Notes under the pieces: generated by a model
What the model saw: only the letters and a program-made list of their open reading frames with translations
The model's database searches: none
Told to the model about the DNA's origin: nothing
In this document: one piece after another, positions 1 to 9,030 of the stretch
How the letters are laid out: every line of letters starts with the position of its first letter
How positions within the stretch are numbered: position 1 is the first letter of the stretch
Made by a program: the position numbers and the translations under genes
Source of the DNA: Streptomyces sp. Root1304
Lineage (GTDB): Bacteria > Actinomycetota > Actinomycetes > Streptomycetales > Streptomycetaceae
Assembly: GCF_001426405.1 (NCBI RefSeq)
Contig: NZ_LMEP01000025.1
Coordinates: 454,750-518,749 of the forward strand
Direction: 5' to 3'
DNA: 64,000 nt

Positions 1-853
1 CGTCGCCCCCGGCGGCCAGGTCCCGGCCCGCACGCTCCATCGCCCCGCGCAGGTCCGTCAGGGTCGCGCCGAGGGCGTTGCGGGTGTGCTCCGCCTCCGG
101 GCGCAGGACGGGCGAGACGATCAGCAGGGGCGTGTCCGGGTGGCCCCGGCGGACCAGACCGACGAAGGCCCGGACGGTGGCGTAGAGCCAGTCCGCCGTC
201 GCGGGCACCGCGGACCAGCAGTTGGTGCCGAAGGCGAGCGTGATGACCTCGCCGGGGAGCCGCGCCAGCTGCTCGGCGAGCGGGAGTTCGCCGCGCGCCC
301 CGCCCGCGTACCCGAGGTTGACCGGGTCGAGGCCCAGCAGCCGCCCCGCCGTCGCCGGCCAGGAGTGGGCGGGCCGGGTCGACCACCAGCCCTCGGTGAT
401 CGAGTCGCCGTGGACGAGCCAGCGGGGCCGGGCCGGGGCGGGGGAGAGCGCGCCGCCGAGGGCCCGCAGCGCGAGCGGGACGGGCGCCTGGCCCTCCGGG
501 AGGTGGACGGCGAAGACACCGCCGCCCGGGGGCAGCGGAAGCGTGACGGTGGCCTCGGCGGCGGGGGCGGCGCAGGTCTCGCCGACGAGCCGCGTACCGC
601 TCCAGAGGGCGAAGCAGTGGCGCAACCCGGCCAGCGGGTCGCCGGGGCCGGGAAGGTCCGCCCGGTAGCGCAGCAGCACCGCGCGCGTGCCGGGGGCCGC
701 CGTGAACTCGATCCGCACGCCGATGGGCAGCGCGGCGCGCGCGGCGATGTCCCGGGGGAGCCGCTCCAGATCGGCGGGGTCGGCGCGCACGGGGCGGTCC
801 CCGTGCAGCCAGGCCGTGCCGCGCAGGAAGGGTGCGGGGTCGATCCAGCCCAC
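1..853 (-). CDS. SGNH/GDSL-family hydrolase, 3' end cut by the window edge
   Basis: The reverse strand stays open from 853 to the left edge (284 codons). SGNH signatures are visible: block I HGDSITEG and block III FGTNCW, in the order expected of GDSL esterases and lipases. A beta-rich N-terminal domain of about 130 residues precedes the catalytic domain, as in esterases of the CE2-like or SGNH_hydro_3 type. The GTG start at 853 is preferred because GGAGG lies five bases upstream (859-863). A GTG at 919 in the same frame has no ribosome binding site. The C-terminal Asp-His block lies outside the window, so activity and exact substrate (acyl or acetyl ester) cannot be judged. Confidence 0.75.
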   Translation of the reverse strand, partial: MGWIDPAPFLRGTAWLHGDRPVRADPADLERLPRDIAARAALPIGVRIEFTAAPGTRAVLLRYRADLPGPGDPLAGLRHCFALWSGTRLVGETCAAPAAEATVTLPLPPGGGVFAVHLPEGQAPVPLALRALGGALSPAPARPRWLVHGDSITEGWWSTRPAHSWPATAGRLLGLDPVNLGYAGGARGELPLAEQLARLPGEVITLAFGTNCWSAVPATADWLYATVRAFVGLVRRGHPDTPLLIVSPVLRPEAEHTRNALGATLTDLRGAMERAGRDLAAGGD

Positions 854-1209
854 CCGGGCCTCCGATCGTGGGGTCGTCCCCTCGGGCGTCGGGGGCTCGC
901 AGCCTGGGTCATGGGACACGAGGAGTCAATGCGCGCGCGTGGACCGGTTCACACCCCCAATGTGTGGATTCATGCGGGGGAGCGCAATGTTTCCCCGTCT
1001 GTGCGGCAAGCGCGCAATGATCATTCGGTACTGCGCAACAACCCTGCATTACGAGTGCGAACCCCTGCCCCTTAGGCTCGTGCCCCGTACCAGGAGTGGC
1101 GGTGACCGCCTGCTCGGCGGTTCCCCCTTCCCACGTGGGCTGACTTGTCATGCCCGCGTACCGCCGCGGTCCCCGCTCCGCCTTCAGGCAGCGATAAGGA
1201 GCCTCCGCA
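854..1209. promoter_or_regulatory. Divergent control region with AATGATCATT palindrome and GCGCAAY repeats
   Basis: This 356-bp gap separates the SGNH hydrolase from the permease and holds no convincing gene. It contains a perfect ten-base palindrome AATGATCATT at 1016-1025 and three same-strand copies of GCGCAAY (982-988, 1012-1018, 1033-1039). AAGGAG at 1196-1201 is the permease ribosome binding site. The motifs are plausible sites for the Lrp/AsnC regulator encoded downstream; this is inference. Confidence 0.4.
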
Positions 1210-2700
1210 GTGCTGGATCACGGCGCAGCCCCACCGGTCGACGACACGGCCGTCCGCACGACCTCCCCCCTCAGCGCACTCACCCGGCGCAAGCCGGTGG
1301 AACGGCTGGTCACCGAGGGTGGGCAGGGCGAAGGCGGCAACCTCCGTCGCTCTCTCTCCATGTGGCAGCTGACCATGATCAGCATCGGTGCCACGCTCGG
1401 CACCGGGATCTTCGTGGTCCTCGGCGACGCCGTCCCCAAGGCCGGCCCCGCGGTCACCATCGCCTTCGTCATCGCGGGCCTCACGGCTCTCTTCTCCGCC
1501 CTCTCGTACGCCGAACTGGCCGGCTCCATACCGGTCGCGGGCTCCTCCTACTCGTATGCGTACGCAACGATGGGCGAACTCGTCGCCTGGGTCTGCGGCT
1601 GGTGTCTGGTCCTGGAGTACGGCGTCTCCGTCGCCGCCGTGGCCGTCGGCTGGGGCGAGTACCTCAACGAACTGCTCGACGGGACCATCGGCGTCACCAT
1701 CCCCGACGTGCTGTCGTCGGCGCCCGGCGAGGGCGGGGTCATCAACCTGCCCGGCCTGATCGTCGTGATGCTCGCCATGGTGTTCCTGCTCGGCGGCGCC
1801 CGCGAGTCCGCCGTCGTCAACACGATCATGGTCGCGGTGAAGATCGTCACCCTGGTGATCTTCTGCGCGATCGGCTTCATGGGCTTCAAGTCCGGCAACT
1901 ACAAGGACTTCATGCCGCTCGGCATGACCGGCGTCGGCGCCGCGAGCGCCACCCTGTTCTTCTCCTACATCGGTTTCGACGCCGCCTCCACGGCCGGCGA
2001 GGAGGCGAAGAACCCCAAGCGCGACCTGCCCCGCGCGATCATGCTCTCGCTGCTCATCGTCACCGTCCTCTACGTCCTGGTCGCCGCCGTCGCGGTCGGG
2101 GCGTGGGACTGGAAGGCGTTCGAGGGCTCCGAGGCCACCCTCGCGGCGATCATGAACGACGTCACCGGACAGACCTTCTGGGGCACGATGCTCGCCGCCG
2201 GCGCGGTCATCTCCATCGCCAGCGTCGTCCTCACCGTCCTCTACGGCCAGACCCGGGTGCTCTTCGCGATGTCCCGCGACGGCCTCGTGCCCAAGGTCTT
2301 CGGCAGGGTCAGCCGCAAGACGGGCACCCCGCGCGTGAACACCGTCATCGTGTCGCTCTTCTGCGGCCTGCTCGCCTCGCTCATCCCGCTGGGCAAGCTC
2401 GTCGACGCCACCAGCATCGGCACCCTCTTCGCCTTCGGCCTGGTGAACATCGCCGTGGTCGTGCTCCGCTACACCCGCCCGGACCTCCCGCGCACCTTCA
2501 AGGTGGCGCTCGGACCGGTCTTCCCGGTCCTCGGCTTCCTCTTCTGCGCCTACAACATGTTCAGCCTCGACGCCGTCACCTGGGTGGTCTTCGGTTGCTG
2601 GATGGCCGCCGGGCTCGTGTTCTACTTCCTGTACGGAATGCGCCGCTCCCGACTGGCGACCGCGGCGACCGCGGAACCAGCGGCATCGACAGAGAAGTGA
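1210..2700 (+). CDS. APC-superfamily amino acid permease (cationic amino acid transporter type)
   Basis: A 496-residue integral membrane protein with about twelve hydrophobic segments after a 50-residue cytoplasmic tail. The first membrane segment carries the APC signature ISIGATLGTGIF, and the middle of the protein has FFSYIGFDAASTAGEEAKNP, typical of the CAT/YfnA branch that moves basic or neutral amino acids with protons. GTG start with AAGGAG eight bases upstream. It is followed after ten bases by an Lrp/AsnC regulator, with amidase and amino-acid monooxygenase genes further on, so import of the amino acid degraded by that pair (lysine or arginine) is a reasonable inference. Substrate is not proven by sequence. 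Confidence 0.9.
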   Translation: MLDHGAAPPVDDTAVRTTSPLSALTRRKPVERLVTEGGQGEGGNLRRSLSMWQLTMISIGATLGTGIFVVLGDAVPKAGPAVTIAFVIAGLTALFSALSYAELAGSIPVAGSSYSYAYATMGELVAWVCGWCLVLEYGVSVAAVAVGWGEYLNELLDGTIGVTIPDVLSSAPGEGGVINLPGLIVVMLAMVFLLGGARESAVVNTIMVAVKIVTLVIFCAIGFMGFKSGNYKDFMPLGMTGVGAASATLFFSYIGFDAASTAGEEAKNPKRDLPRAIMLSLLIVTVLYVLVAAVAVGAWDWKAFEGSEATLAAIMNDVTGQTFWGTMLAAGAVISIASVVLTVLYGQTRVLFAMSRDGLVPKVFGRVSRKTGTPRVNTVIVSLFCGLLASLIPLGKLVDATSIGTLFAFGLVNIAVVVLRYTRPDLPRTFKVALGPVFPVLGFLFCAYNMFSLDAVTWVVFGCWMAAGLVFYFLYGMRRSRLATAATAEPAASTEK

Positions 2701-2710
2701 TCCACCCGTA

Positions 2711-3166
2711 GTGCGACTCAACGACCTCGACGAACGCATCGTCCACGCCCTCGCGGAGGACGCCCGCCGCAGCTACGCCGACATCGGCTCGCTCGTCGGA
2801 CTCTCCGCGCCCGCCGTGAAACGGCGCGTGGACCGGCTCCGGGCCGAGGGCGCCATCACCGGATTCACCGTACGGGTGGACCCGGCGGCGCTCGGCTGGG
2901 AGACCGAGGGCTTCGTCGAGATCTACTGCCGCCACAACACCTCGCCGGACGACATCCGGCGGGGTCTTGAGCGGTACCCCGAGGTGGTGTCCGCGTCGAC
3001 CGTCACCGGTGACGCGGACGCCGTCGTCCAGGTCTTCGCCTCGGACATGCGCCACTTCGAACGCGTGCTGGAGCGGATCGCGGGCGAGCCGTTCGTGGAG
3101 CGCACCAAGTCCGTCCTGGTGCTCTCGCCGCTGCTGCGGCGCTTCTCCTCGGGCTCGCCCGCGTAA
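2711..3166 (+). CDS. Lrp/AsnC-family transcriptional regulator
   Basis: 151 residues, the normal size for the family. The N-terminal winged helix reads LNDLDERIVHALAEDARRSY, followed by a helix-turn-helix around residues 20-50 (IGSLVGLSAPAVKRRVDRLR). The C-terminal RAM ligand-binding domain contains the expected VTGDADAVVQV segment. GTG start ten bases after the permease stop, so probably co-transcribed. Lrp-type regulators usually sense an amino acid and control its transport or catabolism, which fits the neighbouring permease and degradation genes. The repeated GCGCAAY motifs upstream of the permease and of the amidase are candidate binding sites. Confidence 0.9.
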   Translation: MRLNDLDERIVHALAEDARRSYADIGSLVGLSAPAVKRRVDRLRAEGAITGFTVRVDPAALGWETEGFVEIYCRHNTSPDDIRRGLERYPEVVSASTVTGDADAVVQVFASDMRHFERVLERIAGEPFVERTKSVLVLSPLLRRFSSGSPA

Positions 3167-3188
3167 CACCCGCGGATGCGGCCGGCCG

Positions 3189-3220
3189 GGGCGGTGCGGG
3201 CCGTGGTTCCCGCACCGCCC
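3189..3220. terminator. Bidirectional hairpin terminator
   Basis: Perfect 12-bp arms GGGCGGTGCGGG (3189-3200) and CCCGCACCGCCC (3209-3220) around an eight-base loop. It lies between the convergent Lrp gene and the secreted-protein gene. No T-tract follows, as is usual for actinomycete terminators. Confidence 0.75.
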
Positions 3221-3247
3221 TTCGCCCGCCCACCCCCGTGGGGCGGC

Positions 3248-3811
3248 CTACTCGGTCGGGTACTCCGGCTTCCACGGCAGCACGTGGAAGTCACCCGTGC
3301 CGGCCCGCACCTTCTCGAAGGGCGCGGAGCTGAGGCACGGCGGAACCTCCAGGTTCGTGTCCCGCCCGATCCAGCTGTAGCCCAGGCGGTCCCGCTTGCC
3401 GTCGTCGTGCACCGAGATCCCGACCCGCTTGTTCCGGAAGGCGTCCACGTCGGTCTCGGTGACGACGCCCGTCACCACCGCCACCTTGCCCCCGGTGGTG
3501 AGGCAGTCGACCTTCGCCACCGCGTAGCCGCCCTTCCCGTCCTTGTAGTGGCTGAACCGGAAGGTGCCGGTCGCGGCCTGCGGATCCTTGGTGTCCTTCG
3601 CCGCCAGATGCGCGTCGAAGCTGAACGTGATGTCGTCCCCGGCTGGCCGGTACAGCTTGGCGGTGCCGGTCAGGGCGGCGGCCTCCGAGACCGCCGCCGG
3701 GGCCGCGGCGGGGGCGGGAGCGCCGTCCGCCGCGGCGGCGGCGATCCCCCCGGCCCCCAGGGGCAGCAGGACGGCGGCGGCGACGGCGACGGTCTTCGTG
3801 CGGCGGTTCAT
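3248..3811 (-). CDS. Small secreted protein of unknown function
   Basis: 187 residues. The N-terminus (MNRRTKTVAVAAAVLLPLGA) is a clear Sec signal peptide followed by an Ala/Pro-rich stretch. The mature part of about 140 residues has two cysteines (in KVDCLTTGG and VPPCLSS) that could form a disulphide, and alternating hydrophobic segments suggest a beta-sheet fold. I do not recognise a family. ATG start at 3811 with AAAGGGA upstream. The same frame stays open much further upstream, but that extension is antisense to the amidase gene and is not believed. Confidence 0.75.
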   Translation of the reverse strand: MNRRTKTVAVAAAVLLPLGAGGIAAAAADGAPAPAAAPAAVSEAAALTGTAKLYRPAGDDITFSFDAHLAAKDTKDPQAATGTFRFSHYKDGKGGYAVAKVDCLTTGGKVAVVTGVVTETDVDAFRNKRVGISVHDDGKRDRLGYSWIGRDTNLEVPPCLSSAPFEKVRAGTGDFHVLPWKPEYPTE

Positions 3812-4096
3812 CGTGGTCCCTTTCGGCAGGTCGTCCGGCAGGTCTTCCGGACGAGGACCACTCTTCCGCGCGGTTCCCGCGCAGTCGTCGAGCCTCAGAA
3901 CGGTTCCGCCTCCGCCGCGCGGCGGGGGAGCTCTACGCCCCCGGGCGGAGCCCCGCGCAACGAATCGCCGCCACCCCCGCCGATCGCGCAACGGTTCGAC
4001 TGTCGGTCCGCAACGCTGCCTCCTTGTCCCGAAGGAGTGCGAAACCGTACCGTTTTTGACGTCTTCCCCCTCCGCTCCGACCTCCGAGGACCGCCC
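3812..4096. promoter_or_regulatory. Divergent promoter region with two GCGCAAC motifs
   Basis: The gap between the secreted-protein gene and the amidase gene carries GCGCAAC at 3955-3961 and 3986-3992, the same motif seen three times before the permease. GAGGA just before 4097 is the ribosome binding site of the amidase. No gene is seen here. Confidence 0.35.
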
Positions 4097-4903
4097 ATGC
4101 CCGCGCTGCGCACCGCCCTGCTCCAGAGCTCCGGTGAGCTCGGTGACGTGGCCGCCAACCTCAAGGTCCTCGACGAGGCCGCCGCCCGCGCCGCCGCCGC
4201 CGGAGCGGGCCTGCTGCTCGCCCCCGAGCTCTTCCTCACCGGGTACGCGATCGGCGACGACATGGCGCGCCTGGCCGAGCCGGCCGACGGCCCCTCCGCC
4301 CGCGCCGCCGCCGCCATCGCCGTACGCCACGGGCTCGCGATCGGCTACGGCTACCCGGAGCGGAACACCGAGCGGCACGGGGTCATCCACAACTCCGCCC
4401 GGCTCATCGGCGCCGACGGCGTCCCGCTGGCGAACTACCGCAAGACCCATCTCTTCGGAGACTTCGAGGCGAAGTGGTTCACCCCCGGTGACCAGGCGGT
4501 CGTCCAGGCGGAGATCGGGGGACTCACCGTCGGCGTAATGGTCTGCTACGACGTCGAGTTCCCCGAGAACGTCCGGGCCCACGCGCTGGCCGGCACGGAA
4601 CTCCTCCTCGTGCCGACCGCGCTCATGCACCCCGCCGAGATCGTGCCGCTGTCCGTGGTGCCGGTCCGCGCCTTCGAGAACCAGCTCTACATCGCGTACG
4701 CCAACCGCACCGGCCCCGAGGGCGGCTTCGAGTTCGTCGGCCTCTCCGCCCTGGCCGGACCCGACGGAACCGCCCGCGCCCGCGCCGGACGCGGCGAGGA
4801 ACTCGTCGTCGGCGACGTCGACCCGGCTCTCCTCGCGGCCTCCCGCGCGGAGAACCCCTACCTCCGCGACCGGCGGCCCGGCCTCTACGGCCCCCTCGTC
4901 TGA
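4097..4903 (+). CDS. davA: Nitrilase/carbon-nitrogen hydrolase family amidase (DavA-like)
   Basis: 268 residues with the full nitrilase-superfamily triad: Glu44 in APELFLTGY, Lys116 in YRKTHLFG and Cys150 in VMVCYDVEFPEN. The enzyme should hydrolyse a small amide to an acid and ammonia in the cytoplasm. The next gene encodes a DavB-like amino-acid 2-monooxygenase, whose product is an amide one carbon shorter than the amino acid. In pseudomonads DavB makes 5-aminovaleramide from lysine and DavA hydrolyses it; in some Streptomyces a homologous pair turns arginine into 4-guanidinobutyrate. Either substrate fits. The symbol reflects family resemblance and pairing, not proven specificity. ATG start with GAGGA upstream. 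Confidence 0.85.
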   Translation: MPALRTALLQSSGELGDVAANLKVLDEAAARAAAAGAGLLLAPELFLTGYAIGDDMARLAEPADGPSARAAAAIAVRHGLAIGYGYPERNTERHGVIHNSARLIGADGVPLANYRKTHLFGDFEAKWFTPGDQAVVQAEIGGLTVGVMVCYDVEFPENVRAHALAGTELLLVPTALMHPAEIVPLSVVPVRAFENQLYIAYANRTGPEGGFEFVGLSALAGPDGTARARAGRGEELVVGDVDPALLAASRAENPYLRDRRPGLYGPLV

Positions 4904-4964
4904 GCCGCCCCCGCGCCTTCCCGACCTGCCTCTCTCTTTTTTGCGTGCAAGGAGTCCGTACCCC

Positions 4965-6677
4965 ATGACGTCCACGGTGCCCACGACCGCCGTCCCCCAC
5001 AGCGACGGCCAGCCGCCGATCACCATGTTCGGGCCGGACTTCCCGTACGCCTACGACGACTTCCTGGCCCACCCGGCCGGACTCGGCCAGATACCGGCCA
5101 CCGAGCACGGCACCGAGGTCGCCGTCATCGGCGGCGGGCTCTCCGGCATCATCGCCGCGTACGAGCTGATGAAGATGGGCCTCAAGCCCGTCGTCTACGA
5201 GGCCGACCAGATCGGCGGCCGGCTGCGCACCGTCGGCTTCGAGGGCACCGGCACCGAGGGCCTCACCGCCGAGATGGGCGCCATGCGCTTCCCGCCCTCG
5301 TCGACCGCGCTCCAGCACTACATCGACCTGGTCGGCCTGGAGACCACGCCGTTCCCGAACCCGCTGGCCGAGTCGACCCCGTCGACCGTCGTCGACCTCA
5401 AGGGCGAGTCGCACTACGCCACCACCGTCGACGACCTCCCGCAGGTCTACCGCGACGTGATGAACGCGTGGAACGCCTGTCTGGACGAGGGTGCCGACTT
5501 CTCCGACATGAACCAGGCCATGCGCGAGCGCGACGTCCCGCGCATCCGCGAGATCTGGGCGAAGCTCGTCGAGAAGCTCGACAACCAGACCTTCTACGGC
5601 TTCCTCTGCGAGTCCGAGTCCTTCAAGTCCTTCCGGCACCGCGAGATCTTCGGCCAGGTCGGCTTCGGCACCGGCGGCTGGGACACCGACTTCCCCAACT
5701 CCATCCTGGAGATCCTCCGCGTCGTCTACACCGAGGCCGACGACCACCACCGCGGCATCGTCGGCGGCTCGCAGCAGCTGCCGCTGCGCCTGTGGGAGCG
5801 CGAGCCGGAGAAGATCGTCCACTGGGCGCAGGGCACCTCGCTCAGCTCCCTCCACGAGGGCGCCCCGAGGCCGGCCGTGACCCGGCTCAACCGGACCGCG
5901 GGCAACCGGATCACCGTCACGGACGCCTCCGGCGACATCCGCACCTTCCCGGCGGCGATCTTCACCGCGCAGTCCTGGATGCTGCTCTCCAAGATCGCCT
6001 GTGACGACTCGCTCTTCCCGATCGACCACTGGACGGCGATCGAGCGGACCCACTACATGGAGTCGTCGAAGCTCTTCGTGCCCGTGGACCGGCCGTTCTG
6101 GCTGGACAAGGCCGTCGACGACAAGGGGAACCCGACCGGCCGCGACGTCATGTCGATGACACTGACCGACCGCATGACCCGCGGCACCTACCTGCTGGAC
6201 GACGGCCCGGACAAGCCCGCCACGATCTGCCTCTCGTACACCTGGTGCGACGACAGCCTGAAGTGGCTGCCGCTGTCCGCGAACGAGCGGATGGAGGTCA
6301 TGCTGAAGTCGCTCGGCGAGATCTACCCCAAGGTCGACATCCGGAAGCACATCATCGGCAACCCGGTGACGGTCTCCTGGGAGAACGAGCCCTACTTCAT
6401 GGGCGCCTTCAAGGCGAACCTGCCGGGTCACTACCGCTACCAGCGCCGCCTGTTCACCCACTTCATGCAGGACCGGCTGCCCGAGGACAAGCGGGGCATC
6501 TTCCTCGCGGGCGACGACATCTCCTGGACGGCCGGCTGGGCCGAGGGCGCGGTGCAGACGGCGCTCAACGCGGTCTGGGGCGTGATGCACCACTTCGGCG
6601 GCGGCACCGACGCCACCAACCCGGGTCCGGGCGACGTGTACGACGAGATCGCCCCGGTCGAGCTGCCCGAGGACTGA
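4965..6677 (+). CDS. davB: Flavin amino-acid 2-monooxygenase (L-lysine 2-monooxygenase, DavB-like)
   Basis: 570 residues. The FAD-binding Rossmann motif VAVIGGGLSGIIAAYEL lies near residue 47 and is followed by GGRLRT and EMGAMRFP, as in flavin monoamine oxidases. From memory, conserved stretches match Pseudomonas lysine 2-monooxygenase closely: PPITMFGPDFPYAYDDF near the N-terminus, VGFGTGGWDTDFPNS in the middle, and GDDISWTAGWAEGAVQT near the end. Reaction: oxidative decarboxylation of lysine (or arginine) to the shorter amide. It lies 61 bases after the partner amidase, so probably one transcript. ATG at 4965 is chosen because AAGGAG lies ten bases upstream; an in-frame start at 4941 precedes that site. 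Confidence 0.88.
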   Translation: MTSTVPTTAVPHSDGQPPITMFGPDFPYAYDDFLAHPAGLGQIPATEHGTEVAVIGGGLSGIIAAYELMKMGLKPVVYEADQIGGRLRTVGFEGTGTEGLTAEMGAMRFPPSSTALQHYIDLVGLETTPFPNPLAESTPSTVVDLKGESHYATTVDDLPQVYRDVMNAWNACLDEGADFSDMNQAMRERDVPRIREIWAKLVEKLDNQTFYGFLCESESFKSFRHREIFGQVGFGTGGWDTDFPNSILEILRVVYTEADDHHRGIVGGSQQLPLRLWEREPEKIVHWAQGTSLSSLHEGAPRPAVTRLNRTAGNRITVTDASGDIRTFPAAIFTAQSWMLLSKIACDDSLFPIDHWTAIERTHYMESSKLFVPVDRPFWLDKAVDDKGNPTGRDVMSMTLTDRMTRGTYLLDDGPDKPATICLSYTWCDDSLKWLPLSANERMEVMLKSLGEIYPKVDIRKHIIGNPVTVSWENEPYFMGAFKANLPGHYRYQRRLFTHFMQDRLPEDKRGIFLAGDDISWTAGWAEGAVQTALNAVWGVMHHFGGGTDATNPGPGDVYDEIAPVELPED

Positions 6678-6698
6678 TTCCCGGGACGGACCGACAGG

Positions 6699-7436
6699 TC
6701 AGGGCCTGGTCAGGGGTGTGAGCAGCATCCGCCCCACCAGGCCCACCGACCGGTCGAGGCGCTCCGTGAACTCCCCGGCCAGTTCGGGGAGCCCGCGCAG
6801 CTGCCACAGCGAGCGCGCCGCGAGCCAGGCCCCGTCCCTGGCCCGGTCCAGGCTCCAGCAGCCGAGCAGATGGGTGAGCGGGTCCGCGATCTCCAGGAGG
6901 TCCGGGCCCGGCATCAGTTCCTCCCGGATGCGCTCCTCCAGGAGGACCAGGATGTCGCCGACCCGGTCGAACTCGTCCTCCAGGTCGGCGGGCGCGCATT
7001 CCAGGTCGTGGCAGGCGTCGACGACGGCGAGCGCCAGATCGTGGCCGATGTGGGCGTTGATCCCGGCGAGCGCGAACTGCAGCGGGCGTACGCCGGGGTG
7101 GCGCCGGTAGTGGAAGAGGGGCCGCCAGCAGGCGGGGGCGGGGCCGCCGCCCGTGACGGCGTCGACCGCCGAGAGGTAGCGCTGGGCGAACCGTACGTCG
7201 AGGGTGGTGGCGGCCCGCCGGTCGGCGAAGCCGCCCGCCTCGATGGCGTGGCCGATCTCCTCGGTCACGGTCAGATAGACCCGGTTGAAGACGGCGACCC
7301 CGTCGGCCGGATGCCAGGCGGAGCGCAGCGCCCGCAGCCGGTCCACGACGGGGTCGACCGCCAGGAACGGCCCGAGCTGCTGCCCGATCCGCTCGTTCCC
7401 CGCGAGCCGCTGTCCGATCTGCTGGGTCTGCGCCAT
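6699..7436 (-). CDS. DUF5995 family protein
   Basis: 245 residues, mostly helical and soluble, with no signal peptide. The pattern FNRVYLTVTEEIGHAI near residue 50, FLAVDPVVDRL before it, and the histidine-rich centre (LFHYRRHPGVRPLQFALAGINAHIGHDL split over residues 107-134) match what I recall of DUF5995, a family of unknown function common in actinomycetes and possibly metal-binding. The clustered His/Asp residues would suit a metal site, but this is inference. It converges on the monooxygenase gene with only 21 bases between them. Confidence 0.75.
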   Translation of the reverse strand: MAQTQQIGQRLAGNERIGQQLGPFLAVDPVVDRLRALRSAWHPADGVAVFNRVYLTVTEEIGHAIEAGGFADRRAATTLDVRFAQRYLSAVDAVTGGGPAPACWRPLFHYRRHPGVRPLQFALAGINAHIGHDLALAVVDACHDLECAPADLEDEFDRVGDILVLLEERIREELMPGPDLLEIADPLTHLLGCWSLDRARDGAWLAARSLWQLRGLPELAGEFTERLDRSVGLVGRMLLTPLTRP

Positions 7437-7509
7437 GGGGGCAGGCTCCCAGCAGCCGGGCCGCCGGGGGAACGATCCGGGCCGGGCTTCCCCAGAACGG
7501 GCGAATCAC

Positions 7510-8910
7510 TCAGTTCTTCGGCGACGGCTCCTCGCCGGACGTGCTCTCGTACGAGCTGGTGCCGGAGTCGAGCAGCGGCTCCTGCTGCTTGAGGTGGGCC
7601 GGGGCGAAGGCCCGCAGCACGTGGTAGCCGGTGATGACGACGATCGTGCCGAGCGCGATGCCGCCCAGTTCGAAGCTGTCGGTGAAGGTCAGCTTCACGC
7701 CGCCGACGCCGATGATGATGCCCGCGGCGGCCGGGACGAGGTTGAGCGGGTTGCGCAGGTCGACCTTGGCGTTGATCCAGATCTGGGCGCCGAGCAGGCC
7801 GATCATGCCGTAGAGGATCACGGTGATGCCGCCGAGGACCCCGCCGGGGATGGCGGCGACGATCGCGCCGAACTTCGGGCAGAGACCGAAGAGCAGGGCG
7901 AAGCCGGCGGCGGCCCAGTAGGCGGCCGTCGAGTAGACCCGGGTGGCGGCCATGACGCCGATGTTCTCGGAGTACGTGGTGTTCGGCGGGCCACCGACGG
8001 CCGTGGACAGCATCGAGGCGGCGCCGTCGGCGGCGATGGCGGTGCCGAGCTGGTCGTCCAGGTTGTCGCCGGTCATCTCGCCGACGGCCTTCACGTGTCC
8101 GGCGTTCTCGGCGATCAGGGCGATGACGACGGGCAGCGCGACCAGGATCGCGGACCACTCGAAGCTGGGGCCGTGGAAGGACGGCAGACCGATCCAGTCG
8201 GCCTTGGCCACACCGGAGAGGTCGAGCCGCCAGTGGTCGGTGACCTGGCCGCCGGGGGACATCGAGTGGATCCGGCCGAAGACGAGGTCGAAGACCCAGG
8301 AGATGCCGTAGCCGAAGACCAGGCCGAGGAAGATCGCGATCCGCGACCAGAAGCCGCGCAGACAGACGACGGCGAGGCCGGTGAACAGCATCACGAGAAG
8401 GGCCGTCCACTGGTCCTGCGGCCAGTACGTCGACGCGGTGACCGGGGCCAGGTTGAAGCCGATCAGCATGACCACGGCGCCGGTCACCACCGGCGGCATC
8501 GCCGCGTGGATGATCCGCGCGCCGAACTTCCGTACCGCGAGACCGGCGAGGAAGAGCACCGCGCCGACGACGAGGACCGCGCCGGTCACGGTGGCGCTGG
8601 TGCCGCCGGAGGCGCGGATCGCGGCGGCGACGCCGACGAAGGAGAGCGAGCAGCCCAGGTAGGAGGGGACGGTGCCGCGGGTCGCGAGGAGGAAGATGGC
8701 GGTCGCGACGCCCGACATCATGATCGCCAGGTTCGGGTCCAGGCCCATGAGGACCGGCGCGACGAAGGACGCCCCGAACATCGCGACCACGTGCTGGGCG
8801 CCGAGGCCGACCGTACGGGGCCAGGAGAGCCGTTCGTCCGGGCGGACGACGGCTCCGGGAGCGGGTGTCTTCCCGTCGCCGTGCAAGGTCCAGCGCACGC
8901 CGAGGTTCAT
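7510..8910 (-). CDS. uraA: Uracil/xanthine-type permease (NCS2/NAT family)
   Basis: 466 residues with about 14 membrane segments. Key transporter motifs are present: AENAGHVKAVGEMTG (the conserved Glu of TM8) and GGPPNTTYSENIGVMAATRV (TM10 motif), as in UraA. These favour a pyrimidine (uracil) over purines, because the NAT purine branch usually has a different TM10 signature. Proton symport of uracil into the cell is the likely role. ATG start at 8910 with a hydrophilic N-terminal tail of about 30 residues. A small inverted repeat (CACAT, three bases, ATGTG at 8968-8980) lies upstream. Confidence 0.85.
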   Translation of the reverse strand: MNLGVRWTLHGDGKTPAPGAVVRPDERLSWPRTVGLGAQHVVAMFGASFVAPVLMGLDPNLAIMMSGVATAIFLLATRGTVPSYLGCSLSFVGVAAAIRASGGTSATVTGAVLVVGAVLFLAGLAVRKFGARIIHAAMPPVVTGAVVMLIGFNLAPVTASTYWPQDQWTALLVMLFTGLAVVCLRGFWSRIAIFLGLVFGYGISWVFDLVFGRIHSMSPGGQVTDHWRLDLSGVAKADWIGLPSFHGPSFEWSAILVALPVVIALIAENAGHVKAVGEMTGDNLDDQLGTAIAADGAASMLSTAVGGPPNTTYSENIGVMAATRVYSTAAYWAAAGFALLFGLCPKFGAIVAAIPGGVLGGITVILYGMIGLLGAQIWINAKVDLRNPLNLVPAAAGIIIGVGGVKLTFTDSFELGGIALGTIVVITGYHVLRAFAPAHLKQQEPLLDSGTSSYESTSGEEPSPKN

Positions 8911-9030
8911 GAGGTCGCTCCCGTTCTCCGGTTCCGGCGGCCGTGTCGCGACCGCAAAAGATCAGCCACATGGTATGTGCCGCCGGAGGCCGGGGAGACG
9001 CGGCCGGTCCACGGCCGCCTCCCCGTCGGT

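Noticed and set aside
3248..5026. Minus-strand open frame of 592 codons
   Set aside because: Only its last 187 codons (signal peptide onwards) look like protein; the rest is antisense to the amidase gene with its intact catalytic triad.
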